DNA of 64,000 nucleotides, taken from Ruegeria lacuscaerulensis. GTDB taxonomy: Bacteria > Pseudomonadota > Alphaproteobacteria > Rhodobacterales > Rhodobacteraceae. Positions 8,296 through 17,424 of the stretch are shown here, piece by piece (position 1 is the first letter of the stretch; every line of letters begins with the position of its first letter). The position numbers and the translations under genes were made by a program. The stretch spans positions 434,001-498,000 of the forward strand of contig NZ_WQDY01000001.1 of NCBI RefSeq assembly GCF_013033355.1, written 5' to 3'. The notes below the pieces were generated by a model that made no database searches, was not told where the DNA came from, and was given only the letters and a program-made list of their open reading frames with translations.

Positions 8296-9426
8296 ATGAC
8301 CGAACGTTTCTCTTTTGACCTGAAGGCCACCGATGGCAAAGCCAGAACCGGAGTAATCCACACTCCGCGTGGTGAAGTGCGTACTCCGGCATTCATGCCG
8401 GTCGGAACGGCGGCGACGGTCAAGGCGATGATGCCGGAAAGCGTACGTGCGACGGGTGCGGACATTCTGCTGGGCAACACCTATCACCTGATGTTGCGTC
8501 CCACCGCCGAGCGGATCGACCGCTTGGGCGGGTTGCATAAATTCATGAATTGGGATCGTCCGATTTTGACGGATTCGGGCGGCTTTCAGGTCATGTCGCT
8601 TGCCGGGTTGCGCAAGTTGACCGAAAAGGGTGTGACGTTCAAATCGCATATTGACGGCTCCAAGCACGAGTTGACGCCGGAACGGTCGATGGAGATTCAG
8701 CGGCTTTTGGGCTCGGATATCGTTATGTGCTTTGACGAATGCCCTGCGTTGCCTGCTGACCGAGACCGGATTGCCTCGTCCATGCGTCTGTCGATGCGAT
8801 GGGCGCAGAGATCCCGTGATGCCTTTGGCGACCGTCCGGGCCATGCGCTGTTCGGCATTCAGCAAGGCGGGCTAGAGCAGGATTTCCGCGAAGAATCTGC
8901 CGAAGCGTTGAAGGAAATCGGCTTTGAAGGTTACGCCGTCGGTGGACTGGCCGTAGGTGAAGGGCAAGAGGCCATGTTCGATGTTCTGGACTTTGCGCCG
9001 GATATGCTGCCGGTCGACAAGCCGCGCTACCTCATGGGTGTTGGCAAACCTGATGATATCGTTGGCGCAGTCGCTCGCGGTATTGACATGATGGACTGTG
9101 TTCTGCCCTCGCGTTCCGGCCGAACAGGGCAGGTGTTTACGCGGTATGGTGTGGTGAACATCAAAAACGCCCGTCACGCCGACGATCCGCGACCGCTGGA
9201 CGAGCAATGCAAATGCCCGGCTTGCTCGAATTATTCCCGCGCGTATCTTCACCACGTGTTCCGTTCGAACGAGATGATCTCGGGGATGCTGCTAACGTGG
9301 CACAATCTGCATTATTTCCAGAATATCATGCAGGGAATGCGCGACGCCATTGCAACTGGAATATTCGAGGCATGGCAGGCCGAGTTCCACGCGCAGCGCG
9401 CTCAGGGCGATATTGAACCGATTTGA
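8296..9426 (+). CDS. tgt: tRNA-guanine transglycosylase
   Basis: A 376-aa TIM-barrel enzyme that exchanges guanine 34 of tRNA-Asp, -Asn, -His and -Tyr for the queuosine precursor preQ1. Seen are the substrate-binding [10 protein letters not shown] block, the GIQQGG and VGGLAVGE loops, the nucleophile region [13 protein letters not shown], and the zinc site [16 protein letters not shown] near the C-terminus. ATG 8296 follows GAGG. The two tRNA-Asp(GTC) genes at 28 kb are natural substrates. Length is normal for the bacterial enzyme. Confidence 0.97.
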   Translation: MTERFSFDLKATDGKARTGVIHTPRGEVRTPAFMPVGTAATVKAMMPESVRATGADILLGNTYHLMLRPTAERIDRLGGLHKFMNWDRPILTDSGGFQVMSLAGLRKLTEKGVTFKSHIDGSKHELTPERSMEIQRLLGSDIVMCFDECPALPADRDRIASSMRLSMRWAQRSRDAFGDRPGHALFGIQQGGLEQDFREESAEALKEIGFEGYAVGGLAVGEGQEAMFDVLDFAPDMLPVDKPRYLMGVGKPDDIVGAVARGIDMMDCVLPSRSGRTGQVFTRYGVVNIKNARHADDPRPLDEQCKCPACSNYSRAYLHHVFRSNEMISGMLLTWHNLHYFQNIMQGMRDAIATGIFEAWQAEFHAQRAQGDIEPI

Positions 9427-9539
9427 TGCCGCACATTGCGTCAGTTGTGTTAAAATCGGTGGATATTCCGGCGCGGTGCCTTGCAGTCCAAAAAACCTCG
9501 GGTCATTCTGGATCACGACATACGGCGATGAGGTTGAAA

Positions 9540-9557
9540 TGGGGTATTTGAACCCCA
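9540..9557. promoter_or_regulatory. Inverted repeat upstream of lon
   Basis: TGGGGT-ATTTGA-ACCCCA is a perfect 6-6-6 inverted repeat about 80 bp before the lon start, in the 211-bp gap after tgt. It is preceded by a GGTTGAAAT stretch. It could be a stress-regulator operator for lon or a weak terminator of tgt (no T-tract follows). Nothing else in the gap was recognised. Confidence 0.3.
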
Positions 9558-9637
9558 CCTTAAGCGTCCAAACAGGAGACGGTCGGGCGTTGCCTTTATA
9601 GGGACCAGTACCGTCTTGCCAATGATAAGGATTGAGC

Positions 9638-12046
9638 ATGCAAGAGCCTCTGAATTCCTCATACCCGGTGCTTCCGCTGCGCGATATTGTGGTTTTTCCG
9701 CATATGATCGTGCCGCTGTTCGTGGGTCGGGAAAAATCTGTTCGCGCACTGGAAGAAGTGATGCAGGACGACAAGCAGATTTTGCTGTCCAGCCAGATTG
9801 ACCCAGGTGACGATGATCCCTCGATTGATGGGATTTACCGGTCGGGTGTGCTGGCCAATGTTCTGCAACTGCTTAAATTGCCCGACGGCACCGTGAAAGT
9901 GCTGGTCGAAGGTCAGGCGCGGGTGCAGATCACCGAATTTTTGGAAAACGAAGATTTCTTCGAAGCTCGTGCCGAATATCTGACCGAGATTCCCGGTGAC
10001 GTGACGACGACCGAGGCGCTGCTGCGCACCGTCGCGGATGAGTTCGAGCGTTACGCCAAAGTCCGCAAGAACATCCCCGAAGAAGCGCTGACCGCCGTTG
10101 GTGAAACCACCGAGCCTGCCAAACTGGCCGACCTGGTTTCGGGCCATCTGGGCATCGAGGTTGAGCAAAAGCAGGAACTGCTTGAGACGCTCTCGGTTAG
10201 TGAGCGGCTGGAAAAGGTCTATGGCCTCATGCAGGGCGAGATGTCGGTTCTACAGGTCGAGAAAAAGATCAAGACCCGCGTCAAATCCCAGATGGAGAAA
10301 ACGCAGCGCGAATATTACCTGAATGAGCAGATGAAAGCCATTCAGAAGGAACTTGGCGATGGCGAGGACGGCAGCAATGAAGTTGCCGAACTGGAAGAGA
10401 AAATCGCCGAGACCAAGCTGTCGAAAGAAGCGCGCGAAAAGGCCGAAGGTGAGCTGAAGAAGCTCAAGAACATGTCGCCCATGTCGGCCGAAGCCACCGT
10501 TGTGCGCAACTATCTGGACTGGATTCTGGCACTGCCGTGGGGCACCAAATCCCGCGTCAAAAAGGATCTGGGTCGCGCACAGGACATTCTGGATGCCGAT
10601 CACTACGGCCTTGAAAAGGTCAAGGAACGGATCGTCGAGTACCTTGCGGTTCAGCAGCGTTCGAAAAAGCTGAAGGGCCCGATCTTGTGCCTTGTTGGCC
10701 CTCCGGGTGTGGGTAAAACGTCTTTGGGTAAGTCGGTCGCCAAAGCCACGGGGCGCGAGTTCATTCGCATCTCGTTGGGCGGTGTGCGCGACGAATCCGA
10801 AATCCGCGGCCACCGTCGGACCTATATCGGGTCGATGCCCGGTAAGATCATTCAGGCTTTGAAAAAGGCGAAAACCACTAACCCGCTGATCTTGCTCGAT
10901 GAGATCGACAAGATGGGGCAGGATTTCCGTGGCGACCCGGCTTCGGCCATGCTTGAAGTGTTGGACCCGGAACAGAACAGCACGTTCATGGACCACTATC
11001 TTGAGGTCGAATATGACCTGTCCAACGTGATGTTCCTGACCACGTCGAACAGTTACAACATGCCTGGGCCTCTGCTGGATCGGATGGAGATCATTCCACT
11101 GGCTGGCTATACCGAGAAAGAGAAATCCGAGATCGCCAAGCAGCACCTGATCAGCAAGCAGGTCAAGAACCACGGCCTGAAGGCTAAGGAATTTGCGCTG
11201 ACCGATGACGCGCTGCAATCCATTATCCGCACCTATACCCGCGAGGCAGGCGTGCGGAATCTGGAACGCGAGATCGCCAAGGTTGCCCGGAAGTCGCTGA
11301 CCAAGATCATCAAGAAAGAGGCTGAATCCGTTACGGTGACGCCAGACAATCTGGATGACTTCCTAGGTGTACCCAAGTTCCGATACGGCTTGGCCGAACA
11401 GGATGATCAGGTCGGTGTTGTCACTGGTCTGGCATGGACCTCTGTTGGCGGCGATTTGTTGCACATCGAGGCGCTGAAACTGCCGGGTAAAGGTCGGATG
11501 AAGACCACTGGTAAGTTGGGCGATGTGATGAAGGAATCCATCGATGCAGCCTCGTCCTATGTGCGGTCAATCTCACCGCAGATCGGTGTTAAGCCGCCGA
11601 AGTTTGACACACTGGATATCCATGTCCACGTGCCGGATGGGGCGACGCCAAAGGATGGGCCTTCGGCAGGTCTGGCGATGGTCACATCGATCGTTTCCGT
11701 GCTGACGGGTATTCCGGTGCGCAAGGACATCGCCATGACCGGCGAAGTTTCGTTGCGCGGTAATGCGATGCCGATTGGTGGTTTGAAGGAGAAACTGCTG
11801 GCAGCTCTGCGTGGTGGCATCAAAACGGTTCTGATCCCCGAGGAAAACGAAAAGGATCTGGCCGATATTCCGGATAACGTGAAGGAAGGGCTAGAGATCA
11901 TCCCGGTCTCGCATGTCTCGGAAGTGCTGAAACAGGCTTTGGTCAGCGAACCAGAGCCGATTGAGTGGGACGAAGCGGCCGAGGAAGCCGCTGCCGCTGC
12001 GGCTAAGGCTTCTGATAATTCGGCGGCTTCTGCAACGACACACTAA
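9638..12046 (+). CDS. lon: ATP-dependent Lon protease
   Basis: The 802-aa cytosolic protease has the full LonA architecture: N-terminal substrate-binding domain (start YPVLPLRDIVVFPHMIVPLFVGR) and coiled coil to about 300, an AAA+ module with Walker A GPPGVGKTS near 354-362 and LLDEIDKM as Walker B, and a C-terminal serine/lysine protease domain with the catalytic Ser in KDGPSAG (about 675) and Lys in GGLKEK (about 717). It degrades misfolded and regulatory proteins. The ATG at 9638 is preceded by AAGGA. The C-terminal tail is an alanine-rich, low-complexity extension ending in Thr-Thr-His. A strong terminator follows, beyond which the integrated element starts. Confidence 0.98.
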   Translation: MQEPLNSSYPVLPLRDIVVFPHMIVPLFVGREKSVRALEEVMQDDKQILLSSQIDPGDDDPSIDGIYRSGVLANVLQLLKLPDGTVKVLVEGQARVQITEFLENEDFFEARAEYLTEIPGDVTTTEALLRTVADEFERYAKVRKNIPEEALTAVGETTEPAKLADLVSGHLGIEVEQKQELLETLSVSERLEKVYGLMQGEMSVLQVEKKIKTRVKSQMEKTQREYYLNEQMKAIQKELGDGEDGSNEVAELEEKIAETKLSKEAREKAEGELKKLKNMSPMSAEATVVRNYLDWILALPWGTKSRVKKDLGRAQDILDADHYGLEKVKERIVEYLAVQQRSKKLKGPILCLVGPPGVGKTSLGKSVAKATGREFIRISLGGVRDESEIRGHRRTYIGSMPGKIIQALKKAKTTNPLILLDEIDKMGQDFRGDPASAMLEVLDPEQNSTFMDHYLEVEYDLSNVMFLTTSNSYNMPGPLLDRMEIIPLAGYTEKEKSEIAKQHLISKQVKNHGLKAKEFALTDDALQSIIRTYTREAGVRNLEREIAKVARKSLTKIIKKEAESVTVTPDNLDDFLGVPKFRYGLAEQDDQVGVVTGLAWTSVGGDLLHIEALKLPGKGRMKTTGKLGDVMKESIDAASSYVRSISPQIGVKPPKFDTLDIHVHVPDGATPKDGPSAGLAMVTSIVSVLTGIPVRKDIAMTGEVSLRGNAMPIGGLKEKLLAALRGGIKTVLIPEENEKDLADIPDNVKEGLEIIPVSHVSEVLKQALVSEPEPIEWDEAAEEAAAAAAKASDNSAASATTH

Positions 12047-12065
12047 ATTGAGAGTGCTGTGGAAA

Positions 12066-12092
12066 GGGCGGAGTGAAAACTCCGCCCTTTTT
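12066..12092 (+). terminator. Rho-independent terminator of lon
   Basis: Perfect 9-bp stem GGGCGGAGT / ACTCCGCCC with a GAAA tetraloop, followed by TTTTT. Confidence 0.93.
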
Positions 12093-12147
12093 CTATTCGG
12101 ATTACCAAAGCCCTGGGGCCTTTTGATGAATCGCTAAAAGGAAAAAA

Positions 12148-12190
12148 TGGTGGGTGATAAGAGATTTGAACTCCTGACATCTTCGATATG
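12148..12190 (-). repeat. Left attachment site: duplicated 3' half of tRNA-Val
   Basis: These 43 bp match 26773-26815 at 38 positions. The copy includes the CCA end, acceptor strand, T-arm and part of the anticodon arm, but no 5' half, so it is not a tRNA gene. A 14-bp identical core (CTGACATCTTCGAT, 12174-12187) is the likely crossover region. Four of the five differences are two covarying T-stem base pairs. Directly beyond the CCA the minus strand reads a T-rich tract (CCATTTTTTCC), which is what remains of a tRNA terminator, so this end looks like the original host 3' end. Confidence 0.85.
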
Positions 12191-12643
12191 TAATCGCCTA
12201 TCAAGACCTAGTAGTTAGGGAAGCCCATACCCAATAACATCAAAGGGTTATGTCTGTCACAACTTGACCCTCCATACATCCAATACTAGATGTTGTGGTA
12301 CATAAACCCACACAGGACAATTTGCCTTCCTTGAGATGAGTCAAAAGGAAAAAGGTCAGCGAAACCAAAACTCAACACCTCTTTTTTTGTGGAAAGCCGA
12401 CACTGACTAGCGGACGTTTGGTTGCGAAGATGGTTGATGAAGATCAGCCTGAAACTGGTGTCCGCACACTTCTATCGTGATCTTCAACAAAGTTAGTTGG
12501 TAAGCCTTCAACATTTAGGACAGTCTCGCCCTCTCAACGACATGCACGCTAGTCGGGTGTACACAGCAATTGTGGTCTGATTGGCGTTGCTCGAGTAACG
12601 GCTATGGCATTCAGTTTTCCAGACGTTTGGTGCCTGAAAAAGT
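12191..12643. other. Left-end non-coding region of the island
   Basis: About 450 bp without a convincing gene. It holds the left arm-type repeat (12298-12315). An AAAGGAGGAA stretch lies just inside the next gene (12667-12676) and partly pairs with CTTTCCTCTCTTT further on. A minus-strand open frame (12508-12780) has no start signal or recognisable content. Confidence 0.5.
12298..12315 (+). repeat. Left copy of an 18-bp direct repeat (candidate integrase arm site)
   Basis: GTACATAAACCCACACAG matches 26684-26701 at 17 of 18 positions in the same orientation. It starts 110 bp inside the left core; the right copy ends 97 bp from the right core. In the circular form the two would flank the core nearly symmetrically, the arrangement of arm-type sites bound by the N-terminal domain of tyrosine integrases. 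Confidence 0.6.
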
Positions 12644-14098
12644 GTGTGTTCGGATATTGAGCCTATAAAGGAGGAAGTTTCCCTAAATCTTTCCTCTCTT
12701 TTTGAAACCGCCCAATACGGAAAATGTATGCGCAAAACAAACAACGACGTAACACGTCTACTTCGACACACATTCAACAAAGCCCGGTTTGCTTCGTTAG
12801 ATCGGTCTACGGTAACCGAAGCATCGAAGAACTTTGTATCCGAGTTGATAAACCGAACTATTGCTTACGAAGCACAATACCACCCCCGAAAACGTGCCAG
12901 ACGACAGAACGACTTGGACAACTTCAAATTGGCAGTTGGAGCGTTGGCTGCCGATCTAATCAAGCACAGCGCGAATGAGGCCGCCAAAGGCTACATGTAT
13001 CGACCATCCGACAAAGACGAACTTGCACAGACCTTGGTGAGTAGTGATGCCTTTATCAAGCTTCGAACCTACTGGATGGGAATGGGGCTGATGGAAGAAA
13101 CTGGCTTTGTGCATTTCCGAGCTTCGATTGACGACAGTGACCAAAACACAACGTACAAAAAAGCGCGGAGGTTCAGAGCCACACCAGCTCTGTTGGAACT
13201 GGCCCAGAGCTACCAACTCACAGCGGCCAACGTCACCGAGCACTTTGAACGCTGTCACAGTCACGCCAGTGTCTTGCAGGTACGCAGTACCAAAGACGGC
13301 GACTACAATTTCCCAAAAGGTGGCAAGCTCATCAAGCAGAGTGGCCCCAGATTTCAGGAGCGCAGAACCGAAGTAGAGACCCTGAACAGGTATCTCGCCC
13401 GTCACAAGTTTAACCTATCAGATCAACCAATGTTGCGACGTATCTTCAATTGCGGTGACCGGAAAGGGTTCGACTTCAATCTCGGGGGCCGTTTCTATTG
13501 TGCCTCTGACGACGATTGGATGCAGATGCCGAAGGAAAAACGGAAAGCCATTATGATTGATGGTGAACCAACGTGTGAAATTGATGTTTCTTCCAGTCAG
13601 CTATCCATTCTGTACGCAATCCAAGGTGAGACCCTCGCCTATGATCCCGATCCTTATCAGATCGACGGGATATCGAGAGAGGTCACAAAACGGATCATTG
13701 TCGCCTCTATCGGGCGGGGGAAACCCCCATCCCGCTGGCCGAGGTCTTTCAACGACGACTTCATTTCCGAACATGGCTACCACCCTAGGGATCGGTACAA
13801 GCTGAAGGACGTGGTTTCGTCGATCTTGGCCCGACACCCGGTTTTGTCCAGTCTCGAACCCGAAAAACTGGATTGGGCTATTTTGCAGTTTGAAGAAGCA
13901 GAGTGTTTTCTAAAAGCAATGCAGTGCCTCTATGAGTTGCAAGACATACCGTCCCTTCCGGTTCATGACAGTCTGATCGTGAAGCAACGGGATCATGAAT
14001 TGGCGTCAACTGTGCTGAAGGATGAGTATAAAGAACGGTTGGGCTTCATCCCTCAAGTGAAGATGACCTTGGACAGTGGTTTTGCCATGGCCGCCTAA
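12644..14098 (+). CDS. Uncharacterised island protein with family-A polymerase-like motifs
   Basis: A protein of up to 484 aa. Three segments in the C-terminal half resemble, in order, the palm motifs of family-A DNA polymerases and T7-type RNA polymerases: EIDVSSSQLSILYA around D314 (motif A, DYSQIELR in PolA), REVTKRIIVASIGRG around K349 (motif B-like), and LPVHDSLIV around D442 (motif C, VHDE or HDS). A GGRFYCA...MPKEKRKAIMIDG block precedes motif A; I recall similar blocks in unannotated proteins of other mobile elements. The N-terminal half is basic and helical with no nuclease or primase signature recognised. The start is unsure: the GTG at 12644 has no good Shine-Dalgarno, and an ATG at 12728 is the next option. 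It may replicate or repair the element; polymerase activity is inference only. Confidence 0.6.
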   Translation: MCSDIEPIKEEVSLNLSSLFETAQYGKCMRKTNNDVTRLLRHTFNKARFASLDRSTVTEASKNFVSELINRTIAYEAQYHPRKRARRQNDLDNFKLAVGALAADLIKHSANEAAKGYMYRPSDKDELAQTLVSSDAFIKLRTYWMGMGLMEETGFVHFRASIDDSDQNTTYKKARRFRATPALLELAQSYQLTAANVTEHFERCHSHASVLQVRSTKDGDYNFPKGGKLIKQSGPRFQERRTEVETLNRYLARHKFNLSDQPMLRRIFNCGDRKGFDFNLGGRFYCASDDDWMQMPKEKRKAIMIDGEPTCEIDVSSSQLSILYAIQGETLAYDPDPYQIDGISREVTKRIIVASIGRGKPPSRWPRSFNDDFISEHGYHPRDRYKLKDVVSSILARHPVLSSLEPEKLDWAILQFEEAECFLKAMQCLYELQDIPSLPVHDSLIVKQRDHELASTVLKDEYKERLGFIPQVKMTLDSGFAMAA

Positions 14099-14535
14099 GG
14101 GCTATTTGAGGCTACCTTATGTAGTCCACTAGGTAAGGTACTTTATTGGGAGGGGGTACTATCCCCCTTATTGCAAGTCATCCGACACGTTGTCCTATAA
14201 GAAGTATCTTAGGCATTACTCTGAAGCGTAAGGACAGAAATGCTGTCACTGAGAACTTCGGGTTGCCTGAGCGTGTCTGGGACCTGAGCCCATCGGAATG
14301 ACTAAAAAGCGGACGAAACTGACATCGCTTCAGCCGAACAAGCGTTCTCCGCCTAAGTGCTCTAGACTAATCGTTCGATATATGGCGCAATTCTGATGCT
14401 CAAGAACTTCGGTCTTTGGTGACACTGACTGACATACATCTTTGAAACTGCTAAGCGGTGTGACAACGTTTTGCTATACTGCAAAACTGTGTGCTACTTT
14501 GCAGGCTTCAACCATGAATTTTATTAGGAGAAGAC
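14099..14535. other. Intergenic region of the island with one hairpin
   Basis: About 440 bp between the polymerase-like gene and the exported protein gene. The only clear structure is a small hairpin, AGGGGG-TACTAT-CCCCCT (14151-14168), about 55 bp after the upstream stop, which lacks a T-tract and is at best a weak terminator. No other gene was supported; a 32-codon basic frame near 14300 has no ribosome binding site. Confidence 0.4.
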
Positions 14536-15081
14536 ATGCTAACTAAACTTCTTGTTTCTGCATTTTTCTTGATTATGCCTGCGTTCAGTTTTGCTCAAAC
14601 AGCTGAGCGCAGCGTGACCATCGAAGCCGATGCGACAGTTAAGTCGGTTGACCCGGACACTCGGCTTATAGTGCTGCAAAACTCAGAGACAGGCGAAGAA
14701 GAGACCATTGTTGCAGGAGCGGAAGTCGTAAACTTCGACCAAATTGAAGAAGGCGACAAGGTCAAAGCGGTTTACACACTGGGGGTAGCTGCAAACATGG
14801 CATTCCCTGGCGAGGTCGACAGTATGGTTGAATTGGAAGGCCGGGCGGCAGAGGGATCAACACCGGGCGTAGCCGCTGGAACGATGGTCACGTTAATTCT
14901 GACTTTTGTTTCCTTCGACGCCGCGAATTCAATAGCCACTGTGACGGACAGCAGCGGCACAGAACAAATGATCGAGGTTGAAACAGAAGTTGGTCGTGAG
15001 TTTGTTGAGCAACTTAGCCAGGGAGACAGAGTAGCTCTGAGCTTCACGGAAGGTCTTGCTGTGGGAATTGTCGAAGAATAG
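14536..15081 (+). CDS. Exported two-repeat protein of unknown function
   Basis: The 181-aa protein has a classic signal peptide (MLTKLLVSAFFLIMPAFSFA, cleaved before QTAER). The mature acidic part appears to be two copies of one beta-rich unit. Residues about 30-88 (ATVKSVDPDTRLIVLQN ... EEGDKVKAVYTLGVA) line up with about 125-180 (TFVSFDAANSIATVTD ... SQGDRVALSFTEGLAVGI); both run beta-strands, D-x-x-x-x-I-x-x-L/V, then a G-D-K/R-V turn and a final strand. This looks like a tandem OB- or SH3-like periplasmic fold. The ATG follows a strong TTAGGAGAAG. It is convergent with the phosphate transporter gene. Confidence 0.8.
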   Translation: MLTKLLVSAFFLIMPAFSFAQTAERSVTIEADATVKSVDPDTRLIVLQNSETGEEETIVAGAEVVNFDQIEEGDKVKAVYTLGVAANMAFPGEVDSMVELEGRAAEGSTPGVAAGTMVTLILTFVSFDAANSIATVTDSSGTEQMIEVETEVGREFVEQLSQGDRVALSFTEGLAVGIVEE

Positions 15082-15311
15082 GTGTCCGCAGCGCAGCCTC
15101 ATCAGGCGTACGTCTTGAGATTGTTATATCGCCACCGTTGGAACAACTTGTCCAACCGCTTCAAGCGCCCCAACGAAGCCCACAGTTTTATCGTTGTGGC
15201 CGTTGTGGGGGCACGTTTGGTACAGTCGTTCCATGCGGAAATATGCAAAACAAGAATTCGTGTGGACAACAAATAACTTCGCCGCATTGCCGAAATTGAC
15301 CTATTAACCAA

Positions 15312-17096
15312 TTATGCCGCCTCTGCGGCGATTTCGACTGGTAACTGTGTCTTCGCGACCCGTTTTGTCAGTGTGTACATGTGGCGCAACTGCTCAATAA
15401 AAGTCATCAGTAGTCGAACACGCTCCAAGTACCGGGGTTCGTCGATGTTTAGTCGCTTGGCGTGCCTTTCGAATAGCTGGTCGGAAAGGGTTCTAATATC
15501 GTCTTTGAGCAAGAGCACTTCTTGGGCAGAGCGTTCGTCACTATTCCCCACAGCCTGGACTGCGAGTTCAAGACTTTCTCTCACACAAGTCCAAAGACCC
15601 TGCACCATATCTCGCGTTGTTTCACTACTTTCGGAAAAATCGCCATCGATGAAGATTTTGAGCAACCCAACCATATCCGCCTCAACGATGTCAGCTGCGC
15701 TCTCGATATTCATAATCGCGGCGACAAGTTGCTGATGGGTATCGCTCTCGCTTTCCGTGAGTGAATTTTGTCGTATTCGACCAAGATACTTCATGATTTC
15801 TGAACTTAGAATGTCCACTTCGTCGTCACGCTTTGCGACCGCATCCAACGCTCCTCTTTCGTAGCGTTGAGCCCCTTCACCCAACGCGTCCATCATTTCC
15901 AAGGCGATATGTCCGGCCCGCTCAATCTCTCTTCTGGCGTTTTCAAGTGCGATCGTGGGCGCTTCCAGCGCCGCGTCATCGAGGAATTCGGACTTAATGA
16001 TTTTATCCATTGGCTCAGGTCGATCTGGGACCAGTCTTTCCGCGAGGCGCGCGAAGGCCGTTGTGAAACCAATAAATATCATAGTGTTGAGGACATTGAA
16101 CATGGTGTTGGCATTTGCGATCTGCCGAGGAACCTCCGCCGCAAGTTTGTCTTTTCCAACCAGACCTTCCGCAGCGGCGGGCGAAACACTTACGGCTATG
16201 TCCGCAAGAATGCTCAGAAACGGAAGCCAAATTATGACGCCTGCAATATTGAACAAGACATGGACAACAGATGCGCGAACCGCTTCGACTGGCTTGCCAA
16301 GTGCCGCAAGCAAAGCGGTGACACAGGTCCCGATATTGGCTCCTAAGGCCAAAACTATCCCGGCCTGAAGAGACAGCAAACCTTCGCTTGCCATCGCAAT
16401 TGCAATACCAACAGTGGCAGCGGAGGATTGAACCAACCCAGTGAATAGTGCTCCCGCCAGAATGCCAAAAAGCGGACGTTCCATGCTAGCAAGGATTTCC
16501 AGAAAGGGTTCATAGCTGCGCAAAGGCTTCATACCCTCACTCATCAGACCCATTCCGTAGAACACCAAACCGAGGCCCATTATCATCATACCCATGTATT
16601 TGGGGCGCTCATTTTTGCTGCCAAAAGTCATAAAAAAACCTAGTGCAACTGCAATAAGGGAATACGTAGAGAGGTTGAAAGCCAGCAGCTGCGCCGTGAC
16701 AGTGCTGCCGATATTTGCTCCCATGATTACGCCGACGGATTGCGCCAATGTCATGACACCGGCGGTAACAAACCCCACGACCAACACTGTCGTAACAGAA
16801 GAAGAATTCAGTACACCGGTAACAAATGCACCGGTGGCGGCGCCCGTGAATCGATTCACTGTCAACTTCTGAAGAACATCGCGCAGGGTGTTTCCTGCGG
16901 CCTTTTTTAAGCCCTCAGACAAAAGATCCAATCCAGCTAAAAAGAGCGCCAAGCCGCCAAAAAGTCCCATCCCCAATTGGAGCCAATCTACTTGCTGCTC
17001 TGTTGTTTCTGTGGGCTGTGCATAGGCTGCATTGAAACTCAAGAAAGCGAAACTGATAAAAAGATATGGCAGCAAACGAACTATCGTTTTCGGCAT
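15312..17096 (-). CDS. Na+/phosphate cotransporter family protein (NptA/YjbB type)
   Basis: A 594-aa inner-membrane protein with a signal-like N-terminus, then two inverted Na/Pi-cotransporter repeats. The repeat signatures are LNSSSVTTVLVVGFV near residue 100 and LVQSSAATVGIAIAM near 220 (QSSS/QSSA motifs of the SLC34-like family). After the last helix comes a soluble, helical PhoU-like domain from about 380 to the end (EIERAGHIALEMMDALGEGA), as in YjbB. It would move phosphate with Na+; bacterial members can work as exporters. One repeat has Asn in place of the usual Gln. Start at 17096 behind GGGAGGGTGACCC. It lies downstream of the sulfatase gene on the same strand, after a 328-bp gap. 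Confidence 0.92.
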   Translation of the reverse strand: MPKTIVRLLPYLFISFAFLSFNAAYAQPTETTEQQVDWLQLGMGLFGGLALFLAGLDLLSEGLKKAAGNTLRDVLQKLTVNRFTGAATGAFVTGVLNSSSVTTVLVVGFVTAGVMTLAQSVGVIMGANIGSTVTAQLLAFNLSTYSLIAVALGFFMTFGSKNERPKYMGMMIMGLGLVFYGMGLMSEGMKPLRSYEPFLEILASMERPLFGILAGALFTGLVQSSAATVGIAIAMASEGLLSLQAGIVLALGANIGTCVTALLAALGKPVEAVRASVVHVLFNIAGVIIWLPFLSILADIAVSVSPAAAEGLVGKDKLAAEVPRQIANANTMFNVLNTMIFIGFTTAFARLAERLVPDRPEPMDKIIKSEFLDDAALEAPTIALENARREIERAGHIALEMMDALGEGAQRYERGALDAVAKRDDEVDILSSEIMKYLGRIRQNSLTESESDTHQQLVAAIMNIESAADIVEADMVGLLKIFIDGDFSESSETTRDMVQGLWTCVRESLELAVQAVGNSDERSAQEVLLLKDDIRTLSDQLFERHAKRLNIDEPRYLERVRLLMTFIEQLRHMYTLTKRVAKTQLPVEIAAEAA

Positions 17097-17424
17097 GGGT
17101 CACCCTCCCGTTTTCATCCGAACTGCATAGACAGGATTTAAAGTTAGCAAACTGAAGCTGGATACCTTTCTCGCCTGCTTTCCGAATCCATAAACAACAG
17201 ATTGGTCCTTGGTAGATAAAGTTGCAGGAATTCGGTCAGATTCCGAATAAACGTCGGCAGTCTGACGCAATATGCGTTTTGGACCTACTTTGTTCCAGAC
17301 ACGTCGACGGATTAAGTAATTTCCGCGCATTGCGAACAGCTTAGCAGACCTTCAAGCGAAGCAGAATCGCGCGGCATCAAGGGAACGAAGAGTTTGTGAA
17401 GAAAGTTCAACAGAACACATTTGC
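17097..17424. other. Gap between sulfatase and phosphate transporter genes
   Basis: About 330 bp. No hairpin terminator, repeat or convincing small gene was seen; it probably holds the transporter promoter. A 76-codon minus-strand frame here has no recognisable content. Confidence 0.4.

Noticed and set aside
10250-11218. Antisense frame in lon
   Set aside because: Antisense to the conserved AAA+ core; composition is a mirror of lon codons.
12148-12190. Second tRNA gene at the left island end
   Set aside because: Only the 3' half is present; there is no D-arm or 5' acceptor strand.
12508-12780. Minus-strand 90-codon frame in the left end of the island
   Set aside because: No start signal or domain, and it overlaps the polymerase-like gene.
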